A stretch of 64,000 bases of DNA from Thalassoglobus sp. JC818 (GCF_040717535.1 NZ_JBFEFI010000002.1:248001-312000); one strand, 5' to 3'. Counted from the first letter of the stretch, positions 1 through 10,152 are shown. Program-made: numbers and translations. The notes: generated from the sequence alone by a model not told the origin.

Positions 1-1466
1 ACCGTTTCCCGATAGGAGACGCGCGGCTTGTGAACGCGGACATTGAGATTGAAATCTCGATGCATTCGCTCCTTCAGGACTTCAAGGTGAAGCTCGCCCA
101 TCCCGCTGATGATCGTCTGCCCGGTGTCTTCGCTGATTTGGGCTTTGAACGTTGGATCTTGACGACCCAGCCGAACCAGTGCGTCTTCCAGCTTCTTCTT
201 GTCAGCACTCGTGTCTGGCTCGACCGCCATCGAGATGACCGTTTCCGGAAAGTGGATCGACTCCAACAGAATCGGGTCGGTCGTCGGACACAATGTGTCG
301 CCGGTCACGATGTCTTTGGGGCCGATGACTCCGCAGATGTCCCCCGCTTCGACGAGATCGATCTCGATTTTCTCTCGCTGATCCGCCTGAATGTGCCAGA
401 TCTGGCTGCAGAATTCCTTCTTTCCGGTGCGAGGATTCAGCAAACGTGTTCCGGATTTCAAGACACCCGAATATACCCGGACGAAGCACAAGTCCGCGTG
501 CTTGTCAGCGACGATCTTAAAGATCAACGCGGCCAGCGGCTCATCGTTTGAAGGTCCACGGGTGATTTCCGTCGACTCGTTTTTCTTGGGCTTTGGATTG
601 ATCCCGCGAACAGGGGGAACGTCGAGCGGACTGGGGAGATAGCGATTGACTCCGTCCAGAATTGGCTGAACGCCGACGAAATCGAGAGCAGACCCGGTAA
701 ACGTTGGCTGAATTTCACCAGCAAGAGTCGCTTCTCGCAACAGTTTGTGAATCGTTTCTTCCGGGAGGTCCCCTTCTTCGAAGTAGGTTTCCATCGCAGA
801 TTCGTCGCGTTCGGCGATGGTTTCGACCAGCTTCTGTCGAAACTCTGCTGCCTGGTCCTTAAGATCGTCGGGAATCTCACCTTCGGTGATATTCTTTCCT
901 TGAGACTCCGAGTCGAAGTAAAGAGCTTTGCGGCCGATCAGATCGACGATGCCGAGGAAGTCGTGCTCAGAACCGATCGGGAGATAGAGCGGAAGCGGAT
1001 TGCCGCCGAGGCGTTTCCGAATTTGGCCCAGAACGTTCTCGAAGTTTGCCCCGATGCGATCCATCTTATTGATGAAGCAAAGACGCGGGACTTTGTACTC
1101 GTCAGCTTGTCGCCAGACCGTTTCACTCTGTGCTTCGACACCTTCGACTGCACTGAAAACAACGACAGCTCCATCGAGGACGCGAAGGCTTCGCTGCACC
1201 TCGGCTGTAAAGTCGACGTGACCGGGAGTGTCGATCAGATTGATCGTGCAATCTTTCCAGCGACAGGTCACAGCTGCGGAATAGATCGTAATTCCGCGTT
1301 TGGCTTCTTCCGGATCGAAGTCGGTCTCGGTGTTTCCGTCGTCGACGTTCCCCATACGGTGAGTGGCACCTGCGTAATACAGAATGCGCTCTGTCGTGGT
1401 CGTCTTTCCGGCATCAATGTGCGCCACGATCCCGATGTTTCGAAGTTTTTCAATGGGGCCTGGCAT
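1..1466 (-). CDS. fusA: Elongation factor G, 3' end outside window
   Basis: Translational GTPase that drives ribosomal translocation. Only the first 488 or so residues of about 700 are inside the window, so domain IV is mostly missing. Reading the minus strand from the ATG at 1466 gives MPGPIEKLRNIGIVAHIDAG, followed by the P-loop (AHIDAGKTT), the switch regions with GITI and DTPGHVDF, and NKMD for guanine recognition. Domain II and the start of domain III follow. The frame stays open to base 1, so this is truncation by the window and not a pseudogene. It lies downstream of rpsL and rpsG in the usual str order, but an intrinsic terminator separates it from rpsG. Planctomycetes often carry several EF-G paralogues. 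Position in the str cluster suggests that this is the main one, which is an inference. Confidence 0.97.
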   Translation of the reverse strand, partial: MPGPIEKLRNIGIVAHIDAGKTTTTERILYYAGATHRMGNVDDGNTETDFDPEEAKRGITIYSAAVTCRWKDCTINLIDTPGHVDFTAEVQRSLRVLDGAVVVFSAVEGVEAQSETVWRQADEYKVPRLCFINKMDRIGANFENVLGQIRKRLGGNPLPLYLPIGSEHDFLGIVDLIGRKALYFDSESQGKNITEGEIPDDLKDQAAEFRQKLVETIAERDESAMETYFEEGDLPEETIHKLLREATLAGEIQPTFTGSALDFVGVQPILDGVNRYLPSPLDVPPVRGINPKPKKNESTEITRGPSNDEPLAALIFKIVADKHADLCFVRVYSGVLKSGTRLLNPRTGKKEFCSQIWHIQADQREKIEIDLVEAGDICGVIGPKDIVTGDTLCPTTDPILLESIHFPETVISMAVEPDTSADKKKLEDALVRLGRQDPTFKAQISEDTGQTIISGMGELHLEVLKERMHRDFNLNVRVHKPRVSYRET

Positions 1467-1515
1467 AGCTGATCAAGTATCTGGTTTGAATGAAGTGAGA
1501 AGTTTCCCCAAGCAT

Positions 1516-1554
1516 AAAAAAAGCCTGCTCATTCAAATGACATGAATGGCAGGC
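1516..1554 (-). terminator. Intrinsic terminator between rpsG and fusA
   Basis: On the minus strand the arm complementary to 1543-1554 pairs with the one complementary to 1523-1535, with a one-base bulge. Seven Ts follow (complement of 1516-1522). The hairpin begins 18 bases after the rpsG stop codon and about 50 bases before the fusA start, so it should partly or fully separate fusA from the ribosomal protein genes. Confidence 0.8.
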
Positions 1555-1572
1555 GAAGTGATTCTACAGCGT

Positions 1573-2046
1573 TTACCAGGCGAAGTGAGAGAACGCTTTG
1601 TTCGCTTCTGCCATACGGTGAACGTTTTCACGCTTGGTGATCGAAACGCCTTCTCGCTTGAATGCAGAGACGAATTCGTCTGCCAGCGATTGAGCGATTG
1701 GGCGGCCCTTGCGTCCACGAGCAGCTTCAAGAATCCACCGGATCGACAGAGTCTGCTGGCGCTTCGCACTCACGGGAGTTGGAACCTGATAGGTGGCTCC
1801 CCCGACGCGCTTGGACCGGACTTCGATGTGTGGCTTGACGTTTTCAACTGCCTGATTGAAGACCTCGACAGGCTCTTCTTCCGGCAGACGTTTGCTGATT
1901 TCGTCCATGGCATCGTAGAACACACCGAGGGCAATGCTCTTTTTCCCGTCATGCATCAGGCAGTTGACGAACTTGGAGACGAGCTTCGAACCGTATCTCG
2001 GATCTCCGATCAGCTGTGTTTTACTGGCTGTAAACCGTTTGGCCAT
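1573..2046 (-). CDS. rpsG: 30S ribosomal protein S7
   Basis: Primary 16S rRNA-binding protein that organises the 3' major domain (head) of the small subunit. The 157-residue product has the normal bacterial length (about 156) and full-length similarity: a basic N-terminus, the stretch [15 protein letters not shown], the region around [16 protein letters not shown], and the C-terminal helix ending in [10 protein letters not shown]. The ATG at 2046 opens with [10 protein letters not shown], close to other planctomycete S7 starts. It follows rpsL after a 123-base spacer that holds two palindromes, and it is closed by a terminator. In Escherichia coli S7 represses the str operon by binding the S12-S7 spacer. 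Whether that holds here is not shown. Confidence 0.98.
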   Translation of the reverse strand: MAKRFTASKTQLIGDPRYGSKLVSKFVNCLMHDGKKSIALGVFYDAMDEISKRLPEEEPVEVFNQAVENVKPHIEVRSKRVGGATYQVPTPVSAKRQQTLSIRWILEAARGRKGRPIAQSLADEFVSAFKREGVSITKRENVHRMAEANKAFSHFAW

Positions 2047-2169
2047 GGACGTTTCGACCTGTTAACTGAATCAAAAACAATATTGGAATATCTTTGGAAT
2101 CACGCACTTCAGCCTGCCGGCACGCGTGATGAATCATCATGTTTTCAAGCTGTGAACAGCTTATGAGCA
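2047..2169 (-). promoter_or_regulatory. rpsL-rpsG spacer with two palindromes
   Basis: The 123-base spacer between the S12 and S7 genes contains two short inverted repeats: TGATGA/TCATCA around a single base near 2124-2136, and AAGCTGT/ACAGCTT around two bases near 2146-2161. In E. coli the equivalent spacer is the S7 autoregulatory site. The same role here is an inference from position and structure only. Confidence 0.35.
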
Positions 2170-2541
2170 CTATTTAGGACGCTTTGCCCCGTAGCGGCTG
2201 CGTGCCTGGCGACGTCCGTCGACACCCAGGGTATCGAGCACACCGCGAATGACTTTGTATCGAACCCCCGGCAAGTCGCGAACACGACCGCCACGGACGA
2301 GCACGATGGAGTGTTCCTGCAGATTGTGACCTTCGCCGGGAATGTAGGCGGTCAGCTCTTTTCCGTTCGACAGGCGAACACGGGCAATCTTCCGCAGAGC
2401 CGAGTTCGGCTTCTTAGGAGTCATGGTTCGCACTTGCAGACAGACACCACGCTTTTGCGGGCATCCCTCAAGCAGTGGAGTCTTCGACTTGGACGTCTGC
2501 TTTCTGCGAGGTTTTCGAACGAGCTGGTTAATCGTAGGCAT
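2170..2541 (-). CDS. rpsL: 30S ribosomal protein S12
   Basis: Decoding-centre protein of the small subunit. Its 123 residues match bacterial S12 along the whole length without gaps for the first 90 positions ([50 protein letters not shown]). Lys43 in TPKKPNS is kept. The usual Lys88 of RGGRVKDLPG is Arg here (codon CGC at 2278-2280). Lys88Arg is a known streptomycin-resistance substitution in Mycobacterium tuberculosis. It is the first gene of the str cluster, and its promoter or leader must lie in 2542-2771. I found no convincing -35/-10 pair in that stretch. Confidence 0.98.
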   Translation of the reverse strand: MPTINQLVRKPRRKQTSKSKTPLLEGCPQKRGVCLQVRTMTPKKPNSALRKIARVRLSNGKELTAYIPGEGHNLQEHSIVLVRGGRVRDLPGVRYKVIRGVLDTLGVDGRRQARSRYGAKRPK

Positions 2542-2771
2542 AGATCAATTCACAATCTGAAATCGTGCAGTCGTTTGGGGAATAATGATGTCGTTTTCAG
2601 TGAGCTTGTCGGCATCAGAATCTCAATCGACTGACGCGCAAAACACCCCTGACCCACCGAGGAATCGCGAACTGTAACTCCCGCGCGGGCGATGGTCAAG
2701 TCGACCGAGGCGCTGGATTTCCCAAGAAGTCTCGGTTTTCCAGCGTTCTCGCCCGATCTGCGGCACCGACG

Positions 2772-3485
2772 TCAGTTATTCCGAATCGGTTTTAAGTGTG
2801 ATGGGAGGTGTTGGTTTTTTGGTGGATCTGAATCCTCCGAATCCTCGTTTTCGGACGGAGTGATCGTGACAAACAGTCGTTTCACGAGAACGGGCTGTTT
2901 AGGATCCCACGCTGTCGCTGTGACTTGCTGGTAAGCAGGGAAAGCCAGAATTTGGTATTCGTATTCTCCGGGGATTCCGTGAGCGGAATGAAACACTAAC
3001 CAGTGTGGGATAACGTCCTCGTCAAAATCCTTGTCGACATCCTCAACATGCAATTTCATCGATTCCGAGCGCGGGGCATATCGTCCGATTGAGTGAACGA
3101 CGATCCCTTCCTCATCCGGGTAGTCGAGCGGAATGGTGCCGAGAATCAAATCGCCACGTTTCTTCGGACCTTCTATTTGATGAGCGATAATGCTGACCGG
3201 CCATGATCGGGGGTTCGTAATTGTCTGTCCCTCGTACTCGTGCGGACGATCCGGTTTAGGATGCAGTTCGATGATGAGTACGAACTCTTCATCATTCGCG
3301 ATCGTGATATGGTCAGAAATGGTCTCTCCGGTGTCCCGTCGCCATATTGTCCGAACGTCCACAACCGGATTTTCGGTCGGGTCTTCAACTTCCGGTTGCT
3401 CGCAGCCGTGAAAAAAGAAGCCAGCCGCACACAACAGAGGGGCAATCAAAAAGAGCGATTTAGAACGTGACGAGGTCATTGGCAT
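2772..3485 (-). CDS. Putative lipoprotein, unknown function
   Basis: I do not recognise a family. The likely start is ATG at 3485 (MPMTSSRSK) or the second ATG at 3479, because both have a purine-rich GGGAAGCAGGG just upstream. A longer in-frame extension exists but runs deep into the upstream gene. The N-terminus is basic, then hydrophobic (SLFLIAPLLCAAGFFFHGC), with a Cys at the end that suits lipidation, although the lipobox is imperfect. The rest is hydrophilic and acidic, with a Pro-rich C-terminus. It overlaps the 3' end of the DUF1559 gene by about 26 bases, so the two are probably translated from one message. Planctomycete DUF1559 genes are often followed by such lipoproteins. Periplasmic location is inferred. 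Confidence 0.75.
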   Translation of the reverse strand: MPMTSSRSKSLFLIAPLLCAAGFFFHGCEQPEVEDPTENPVVDVRTIWRRDTGETISDHITIANDEEFVLIIELHPKPDRPHEYEGQTITNPRSWPVSIIAHQIEGPKKRGDLILGTIPLDYPDEEGIVVHSIGRYAPRSESMKLHVEDVDKDFDEDVIPHWLVFHSAHGIPGEYEYQILAFPAYQQVTATAWDPKQPVLVKRLFVTITPSENEDSEDSDPPKNQHLPSHLKPIRNN

Positions 3486-4416
3486 CCCTGCTTCCCATTG
3501 CGTGCCACGGGTCAGTGGAGATTCCCGAGTGAATAAAGTGGACCGCCCCGTCAGCGAACAGCACATTGACTCCGCCTGCATGATGGCTTGTCGGGGGAAT
3601 CAGAGAGTGCCAGGCCTGGAATTCGAAATCGTTCGGGCCGTTGTAGCAGCCGATTTGATTCGGGGGGAGGAAATGGTCATAGCCCGGGTCATTCAGTTCA
3701 AGGCCCACTTTGTGCAAAGAATCCGAGACCGGATCCGGAGATGTCCGATGTGATCGACACTGCTCAATGGCCTGGGATTCTGTTCCGGGTTCGAGGAATC
3801 GCTGCTCGGTGTACCACAGGTAATGCTGCGGAGCGACCGGAGAATCGGCGACGTAAAGGACCTGGGGGGTGTGGATACGTTCGGAGAATGCAGCGGTGTT
3901 CGAAAGTCCGTCGCTGAATTCACTCGGACGGGTCCCTTCTCGATTTGCAGAGCGAAACCCGTTTTGTTGATTGTCCGAGGAATGTCCCGGTGGCTTTCGC
4001 CGAAATCGACTTCCGTCATTGACCATGTAGCTGGGCTGTGCAATTCCTGGAGCGTGATTTCCTTCTTCTGGGCACTCCATCCAGGGCACATTAAGCGGAG
4101 GCCTGAGTGTCATGTTGCGATGAGCGTCATAGGCCTCCTGCATGTCGAGGAAGGGCATCAGCTTCACAAAACAGTAACGATCTGTCGGAAACAATCCATC
4201 CTGTTCAGCAGCACCCGTCAGTGCGATTCCGATCTGGCGAAGATTGTTTGCGCACTGCGACTTCCGGGCCACAGCCCGAGCGGATTGAACCGCCTGAACC
4301 GAAATGGCGAATAGAATTCCGACAATCGCGATCGAAACGAGAACTTCAACCATCGAAATTCCGAACCGGTTGTGAGTGAGGATCGGAATCGGTCGACGAG
4401 GGATGGTTCGGTTCAT
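3460..4416 (-). CDS. DUF1559 family pseudopilin-like protein (divergent)
   Basis: This 318-residue protein has a type IV prepilin-like N-terminus: after a 17-residue leader comes RFGISMVEVLVSIAIVGILF, with Gly before the cleavage site and Glu at +5. The family-typical QSARAVARKSQCANNLRQIG follows. The C-terminus carries the DUF1559 hallmark HHAGGVNVLFADGAVHFI. DUF1559 proteins are greatly expanded in planctomycetes and resemble type II secretion pseudopilins (the 'H-X9-DG' motif proteins). Their role is unknown. The leader is less canonical than in the second DUF1559 protein at 34290, since the usual FTLIE is ISMVE. It lies between a small secreted protein and a lipoprotein on the same strand and probably forms one unit with them. 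Confidence 0.9.
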   Translation of the reverse strand: MNRTIPRRPIPILTHNRFGISMVEVLVSIAIVGILFAISVQAVQSARAVARKSQCANNLRQIGIALTGAAEQDGLFPTDRYCFVKLMPFLDMQEAYDAHRNMTLRPPLNVPWMECPEEGNHAPGIAQPSYMVNDGSRFRRKPPGHSSDNQQNGFRSANREGTRPSEFSDGLSNTAAFSERIHTPQVLYVADSPVAPQHYLWYTEQRFLEPGTESQAIEQCRSHRTSPDPVSDSLHKVGLELNDPGYDHFLPPNQIGCYNGPNDFEFQAWHSLIPPTSHHAGGVNVLFADGAVHFIHSGISTDPWHAMGSRDANDLVTF

Positions 4417-4492
4417 CTGCGGCTCCTTCCGTGGAAAAGTCGTTTCATCAACCGAGTTGCCAGCAAAAGTTGATCGTGGGGAACAAGAGTTC

Positions 4493-4858
4493 TTAGTCCA
4501 TCTGTTTCCAATCGATGCGGCGGATGAAGATCATCAGGCCATCGTTCACGAGATAGATGTCGCCGAAAACTTCTGTTGTTCCGTGGGGAAGCGGTATAAG
4601 TCTCGCGGCACATTCCCACCTGACGTAATCCGTGCTCGCCCACTTGTCTGTTCCGCCGGGTTGGTAGGAGTAGATCCCGACTGAGTGAGGGATCGAGGAA
4701 TCTTTGTCCACGCGAAACACTCTCATCTCGAATGTGTCGGTAGAAACAGCTGAGAGTTTGATGTCTCCGTCAAAATGAAAATGTTCCACCTCAAGAGGAG
4801 AACCGGGAGATGAAGGCGATGCGACCAAAGTGAAGATAAGAAACCAACAGTGCCCCAT
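4493..4858 (-). CDS. Small secreted protein, unknown function
   Basis: This 121-residue protein opens with a short hydrophobic stretch (MGHCWFLIFTLVASPSS) that fits a signal peptide. The start ATG at 4858 has GGAG seven bases upstream. The rest is a compact, Tyr/Trp-containing domain with beta character (GIYSYQPGGTDKW, EVFGDIYLVNDGLMIFI). I do not recognise a family. It is 76 bases upstream of the DUF1559 gene on the same strand and likely co-transcribed with it and the downstream lipoprotein. It is divergent from proC. Confidence 0.65.
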   Translation of the reverse strand: MGHCWFLIFTLVASPSSPGSPLEVEHFHFDGDIKLSAVSTDTFEMRVFRVDKDSSIPHSVGIYSYQPGGTDKWASTDYVRWECAARLIPLPHGTTEVFGDIYLVNDGLMIFIRRIDWKQMD

Positions 4859-5063
4859 GGGGAAACTCCTTCACTGCTTTCTAAGAACTGCCCACAGCTA
4901 CCAAGAGTATAACATTCTTAGGCTCGTTACATCAACTTGTTCAGATGTGTTCCGCTTCCTCAGCATCTGGGCGCGAGTCTGTCACTCTTGCTATTCTGAG
5001 AGGTTGCGACGTTTGCAAAGTAGAAGTTGAAGCGACGATCGAGATTCCTGGACGGAAAAGTTG

Positions 5064-5873
5064 ATGAATCAGAAGCGAATCGGATTAATTGGTGCGGGGA
5101 AGATGGCGACGGCGCTTGCGGCCGGATGGATTCGTTCCGGGTTGGCTCAGCCTGAGACGATGCTCGCCAGTGACCCTTACGAAGCTGCCCGGAAGTCGTT
5201 CACGGAACAGACGGAAATCCCGACGACCGACAGTAATCGTGAGGTGCTTGAGTCCTCGGAGGTCGTTCTGTTGGCGGTGAAACCTCAGGTTCTGTCAGGG
5301 CTTTTGGAAGAGCTTGCCGATTCGTCCACGTCGGAACATCTCTTCGTTTCCATCATTGCCGGAGCGCGGCTGGAGCGTTTTGAAGCGACGCTGCCAAAGA
5401 GTCGACACATTCGAGTGATGCCGAACACGCCCTGTCTCGTTGGGGAAGGTGCTTCGGGATATGCCGCCGGTTCTACGGCCACCAAAGAAGACTTAAAGCT
5501 TGTGGAAGAACTGCTTTCTACGGTTGGAATTGCACTGCCGGTCGCTGAGCACTTGCTCGATGCGGTGACCGGATTGTCAGGCAGCGGGCCTGCCTATGTT
5601 TTTGAAATCATCGAGGCACTCAGCGACGGAGGAGTTCTCGCTGGTTTACCGCGTGCGACCGCGACGCAACTGGCAGCACAAACATTGCTGGGGGCTGCGA
5701 AAATGGTCCTGGAAAGTGGTCAGCATCCGGGTCAGTTGAAAGATGCGGTGACCAGTCCCGGTGGAACGACAATTTCGGGGCTGCATCAACTCGAACAAGG
5801 ATGTTTGCGAGGGACACTGATGAATGCCGTCGAGGCAGCGACCAAACGCTCACAGGAGTTGGGAAAAACATAG
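5064..5873 (+). CDS. proC: Pyrroline-5-carboxylate reductase
   Basis: NAD(P)H-dependent last step of proline synthesis, reducing 1-pyrroline-5-carboxylate to proline in the cytosol. The 269 residues are the usual family length. The N-terminal Rossmann motif is IGLIGAGKMATALAAGW. The middle holds the conserved VMPNTPCLVGEGASGY, and the C-terminal dimerisation domain contains AVTGLSGSGPAYVFEIIEAL and LKDAVTSPGGTTISGL. The ATG at 5064 is preferred over a TTG three bases upstream, with GGACGGAAAAG as the ribosome-binding region. nadB follows 175 bases downstream on the same strand. Confidence 0.96.
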   Translation: MNQKRIGLIGAGKMATALAAGWIRSGLAQPETMLASDPYEAARKSFTEQTEIPTTDSNREVLESSEVVLLAVKPQVLSGLLEELADSSTSEHLFVSIIAGARLERFEATLPKSRHIRVMPNTPCLVGEGASGYAAGSTATKEDLKLVEELLSTVGIALPVAEHLLDAVTGLSGSGPAYVFEIIEALSDGGVLAGLPRATATQLAAQTLLGAAKMVLESGQHPGQLKDAVTSPGGTTISGLHQLEQGCLRGTLMNAVEAATKRSQELGKT

Positions 5874-6048
5874 ACATAATTGCGTCGCGATGCCGATGGT
5901 CGTGGTGTTCCCAAGCGAGGAGTTCGCGAGATGTGGGGATCGGAACGAACGGGATTGTGAGCTGACTCCGACAACATTGATTGGTGAGGAGGTTGCGGAG
6001 TCGTTAACGTTGCATGATCAATCTCTCAATTGATTCATAGAAATAGAC

Positions 6049-7680
6049 ATGCCTGACTTGAGCTATACTCCGCGTCAACGGTATCTCGTGCGGTTCGACC
6101 CGAAACGGATCCCGCATATGTTCGTCGACGTCCTGGTCATCGGAACAGGCATTGCCGGAGTTCGTGCTGCGCTGGAAATTGATCCGCGTTTGCGCGTGGT
6201 GATGGTGACCAAAGATGTGGTGTCTGCATCGAACAGTTCTTGGGCTCAGGGAGGGATTGCTGGAGTTCTGGACCCTTCAGACGAATTGAGCAATCACGTC
6301 GAGGACACGATTAAAGCAGGGGCGGGTTTATGCGATCCCGAAGTCGTGCGGGAAATTGTCGAAGAAGCTCCTGAGCGCATTCGAGAGCTTGTCTCGTTCG
6401 GAGCGCAATTCGATCGGAAAGATGGTTCAATCGCGCTCACGACTGAAGGGGGCCACAGTCATCCGCGAGTCGCTCATGCTCTGGGTGACGCCACTGGCAA
6501 AGAGGTGATGCGGGCTCTCATTGATACCGTTCGCGGTGCGGGATGGACGGAGATCTGGGAGAAGACCTTCTCGATCGACCTATTGACTCACGAGGGGAGT
6601 TGTCGCGGGGCGCTGGTCTGGAATCCTCATCACGGAAAGACCTTCGTCTGGGCGAAGCAAACGATTCTTGCGACGGGTGGAGCAGGGCGTTTGTATCGGG
6701 AAACGACCAACCCGGATATCGCGACGGCTGACGGACACGCAATCGCCTACCGGGCGGGGGCGGAGCTGCGAGATATGGAGATGATGCAATTTCATCCCAC
6801 GGTGCTTTACATCGCCGGAAGTTCACGTCACTTGATCACCGAAGCGGCTCGAGGGGAAGGGGGATATCTGGTCGATGTGAATGGTGATCGGTTTATGGGG
6901 AATTACGACGAGCGTATGGAACTCGCTCCGCGTGATGTCGTCAGCCGGGCAATTACAGATCAGATGGAACTGACTCGGCATCCGTGCGTTTACCTCGATT
7001 TGACACACCTTCCGAAAGAAAAGATCAACGAACGTTTCCCGAACATTCTGGAGATGTGCCGCGAGTTCGGTCTCGATCTGACACACGACCGAATCCCCGT
7101 CCGACCGGGAGCCCATTACATGATCGGCGGATTGACGGTCGACTTAACCGGGGCCACCACGCTGCCCGGATTGTGGGCTGCCGGTGAAGCAACATCCAGC
7201 GGACTTCATGGGGCCAATCGACTTGCCTCCAACAGCTTGCTGGAAGGTCTGTACTACGGAATTCACGCTGGTCGAGGGGCCTCGGAAGCAGCCCTGAAAA
7301 TCCCGGACAGCTTTTCGGCTCCTCCAGTTTCGTCACCGGGGCCAAAGGTGATCGAAGAACAGGATTTGCTCAACCTCACCGACTTACGCAACTCTCTCGG
7401 CTCGATCATGTGGCGAAATGTTGGAATTCGCCGCGATGAAGAAGGACTGAAAGCAGCTGCGGAGCAGGTCGAGTTTTGGGACCGCTACGTCTCGCTGCGA
7501 GAGTTTCAAACCGTCGAAGGTTGGGAACTGCAGAACATGCTGTTGGTCGGCCGACTGATGATCGAGTCAGCCCGGGCTCGCACCGAAAGCCGTGGTGTGC
7601 ACTTTCGGAGCGATTTTCCGGAGACCGATTCCTCTTGGGAGAGGCATGTCACCATCGGTGAGCCGTCCGGGGCTGAGTGA
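6049..7680 (+). CDS. nadB: L-aspartate oxidase
   Basis: FAD enzyme that oxidises L-aspartate to iminoaspartate, the first step of de novo NAD synthesis. The protein has 543 residues. The dinucleotide-binding motif is VIGTGIAGVRAALEI. Hallmarks of the fumarate reductase/succinate dehydrogenase flavoprotein family follow: SSWAQGGIAGVL, TEGGHSHPRVAHA, ATGGAGRLYRETTNP, EMMQFHPTVLY, the active-site region around RPGAHYMIGGLTVD, and LWAAGEATSSGLHGANRLASNSLLEGL. The C-terminal helical domain begins near residue 440. That AGEATSSGLHGANR stretch fits NadB better than SdhA. No nadA or nadC lies nearby. It converges on asd with only six bases between the genes. Confidence 0.95.
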   Translation: MPDLSYTPRQRYLVRFDPKRIPHMFVDVLVIGTGIAGVRAALEIDPRLRVVMVTKDVVSASNSSWAQGGIAGVLDPSDELSNHVEDTIKAGAGLCDPEVVREIVEEAPERIRELVSFGAQFDRKDGSIALTTEGGHSHPRVAHALGDATGKEVMRALIDTVRGAGWTEIWEKTFSIDLLTHEGSCRGALVWNPHHGKTFVWAKQTILATGGAGRLYRETTNPDIATADGHAIAYRAGAELRDMEMMQFHPTVLYIAGSSRHLITEAARGEGGYLVDVNGDRFMGNYDERMELAPRDVVSRAITDQMELTRHPCVYLDLTHLPKEKINERFPNILEMCREFGLDLTHDRIPVRPGAHYMIGGLTVDLTGATTLPGLWAAGEATSSGLHGANRLASNSLLEGLYYGIHAGRGASEAALKIPDSFSAPPVSSPGPKVIEEQDLLNLTDLRNSLGSIMWRNVGIRRDEEGLKAAAEQVEFWDRYVSLREFQTVEGWELQNMLLVGRLMIESARARTESRGVHFRSDFPETDSSWERHVTIGEPSGAE

Positions 7681-7686
7681 TCGCGT

Positions 7687-8691
<1,005 letters not shown>

Positions 8692-8952
8692 GGATCAACC
8701 TCGACTTGCAGCTACTTAGCTTTTGAAGGATGGAATATTAGAGTGGTCGCATTTTCGCGACGAGAGCGAACATCATAGACCGGGACAAGTGGCCTCTGCA
8801 AATTGTTCGCGATCAATCCCTTCTGTTGAGAAACGATAGTGCTGCGAATTCCGTTCGCTCAGGCTGTGAGGTCGCGGAAACCCCAGCGACTCCGGTCTTG
8901 CGGTCATGAAGCCGGAACCTCTACAATCGCTAAAACTTAAGAGAATTATCCA

Positions 8953-10152
8953 GTGTCAGATCATATCAAGCGGATCGCCGTATTGGGGGCAACCGGTTCG
9001 ATTGGAACCAGTTGTCTCGATGTAGTGCGCGCCCATCGGGATGAAATGTCGGTGGAATTACTGTCCGCTCACACTCAGTGGCAACTGGTGGCAGAGCAAG
9101 CTGCAGAATTCCTGCCGCGCACGGTCGTGCTGACCGGAATTGACCGAAATTCGATCCCCGGCAACGCTTTTCCCCCTCAAGTGAACGTCGAATTCGGGGA
9201 AGATTGCCTCGCAAACGCCATTGCTCACTCGGATGCTGAGGTCGTCATCACCGGCATTGTGGGAGCAGCGGGGCTGCGTGGAACTTGGGCTGCGATCGAG
9301 GCGGGAAAAACGATCGGGCTGGCCAATAAAGAAACACTGGTTGTCGCTGGGAAACTGGTGACCGACAAAGCTGCCGAAACCGGCGCGACGCTGATTCCCG
9401 TCGACAGCGAACACTCTGCGATCTTTCAGTCACTTCAGTCCGGCCGGGCGGAAGAGGTGTCGCGAATCATTCTCACGGCCAGTGGAGGACCATTCCGCAC
9501 GTGGTCTCGAGAGCAACTGGCGCAGGTCACTTGTGCCGATGCTCTGAGTCATCCAACCTGGGAAATGGGTCGGAAAATCACTGTCGATTCTGCGACGATG
9601 ATGAACAAAGCTCTGGAAGTGATTGAAGCACGGTGGTTATTCGGCCTGCCTTCTGAACAGATTGACGTTGTCGTACATCCTCAGTCGGTCGTCCACTCGA
9701 TGGTAGAGTTTGTGGATGGCTCGGTCATCGCACAATTATCTCCCCCAGATATGAAATTGCCGATACAATATGCCATTACCTGGCCCGCACGAGTGGCTGG
9801 TGCCAGTCCGAAACTGGATTTATCGGAAACATTTTCACTTGATTTTCAACCCCCTGATCTCGAACGATTCCCGGCGTTATCGTTAGGATTTGAGGTTGCT
9901 GAGCGCGGCGGAACTTCCGGAGCAGTTTTGAATGCTGCCAACGAAGTGGCTGTCGAACGTTTTCTTTCTGAAACACTGACTTTTACCGACATCCCGCGAC
10001 TCTGTCGCGAGATTCTGAATGCCCACGATTTCGACAGCCAGCCGGAGTTGGATGAGTTGCTCGAACTCGATCATTGGGCGCGCCAGGAGGCTTTGAATTG
10101 GATACCGTCGTCGCCGCCACACTCGCACTCTTTAGCGTCTCGGCACTGCTAA
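8953..10152 (+). CDS. dxr: 1-deoxy-D-xylulose 5-phosphate reductoisomerase
   Basis: Second step of the MEP isoprenoid pathway, turning DXP into 2-C-methyl-D-erythritol 4-phosphate with NADPH and a divalent metal. Translation begins at GTG 8953. NADPH-binding motif: IAVLGATGSIGTSCLDV. Catalytic and metal-binding motifs: PVDSEHSAIFQSLQ, LTASGGPFRTW, HPTWEMGRKITVDSATMMNK and HPQSVVHSMVEF. At 399 residues it is close to the family norm. Its last 55 bases overlap the protease gene that starts in another frame, so the last 18 or so residues (rich in Pro, Ser and His) may be constrained by the overlapping gene. Coupling of dxr with an rseP-type protease is common in bacteria. Confidence 0.96.
   Translation: MSDHIKRIAVLGATGSIGTSCLDVVRAHRDEMSVELLSAHTQWQLVAEQAAEFLPRTVVLTGIDRNSIPGNAFPPQVNVEFGEDCLANAIAHSDAEVVITGIVGAAGLRGTWAAIEAGKTIGLANKETLVVAGKLVTDKAAETGATLIPVDSEHSAIFQSLQSGRAEEVSRIILTASGGPFRTWSREQLAQVTCADALSHPTWEMGRKITVDSATMMNKALEVIEARWLFGLPSEQIDVVVHPQSVVHSMVEFVDGSVIAQLSPPDMKLPIQYAITWPARVAGASPKLDLSETFSLDFQPPDLERFPALSLGFEVAERGGTSGAVLNAANEVAVERFLSETLTFTDIPRLCREILNAHDFDSQPELDELLELDHWARQEALNWIPSSPPHSHSLASRHC

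Noticed and set aside
747-1472. Long plus-strand reading frame opposite fusA
   Set aside because: Antisense to the strongly conserved EF-G coding sequence, with no protein features of its own.
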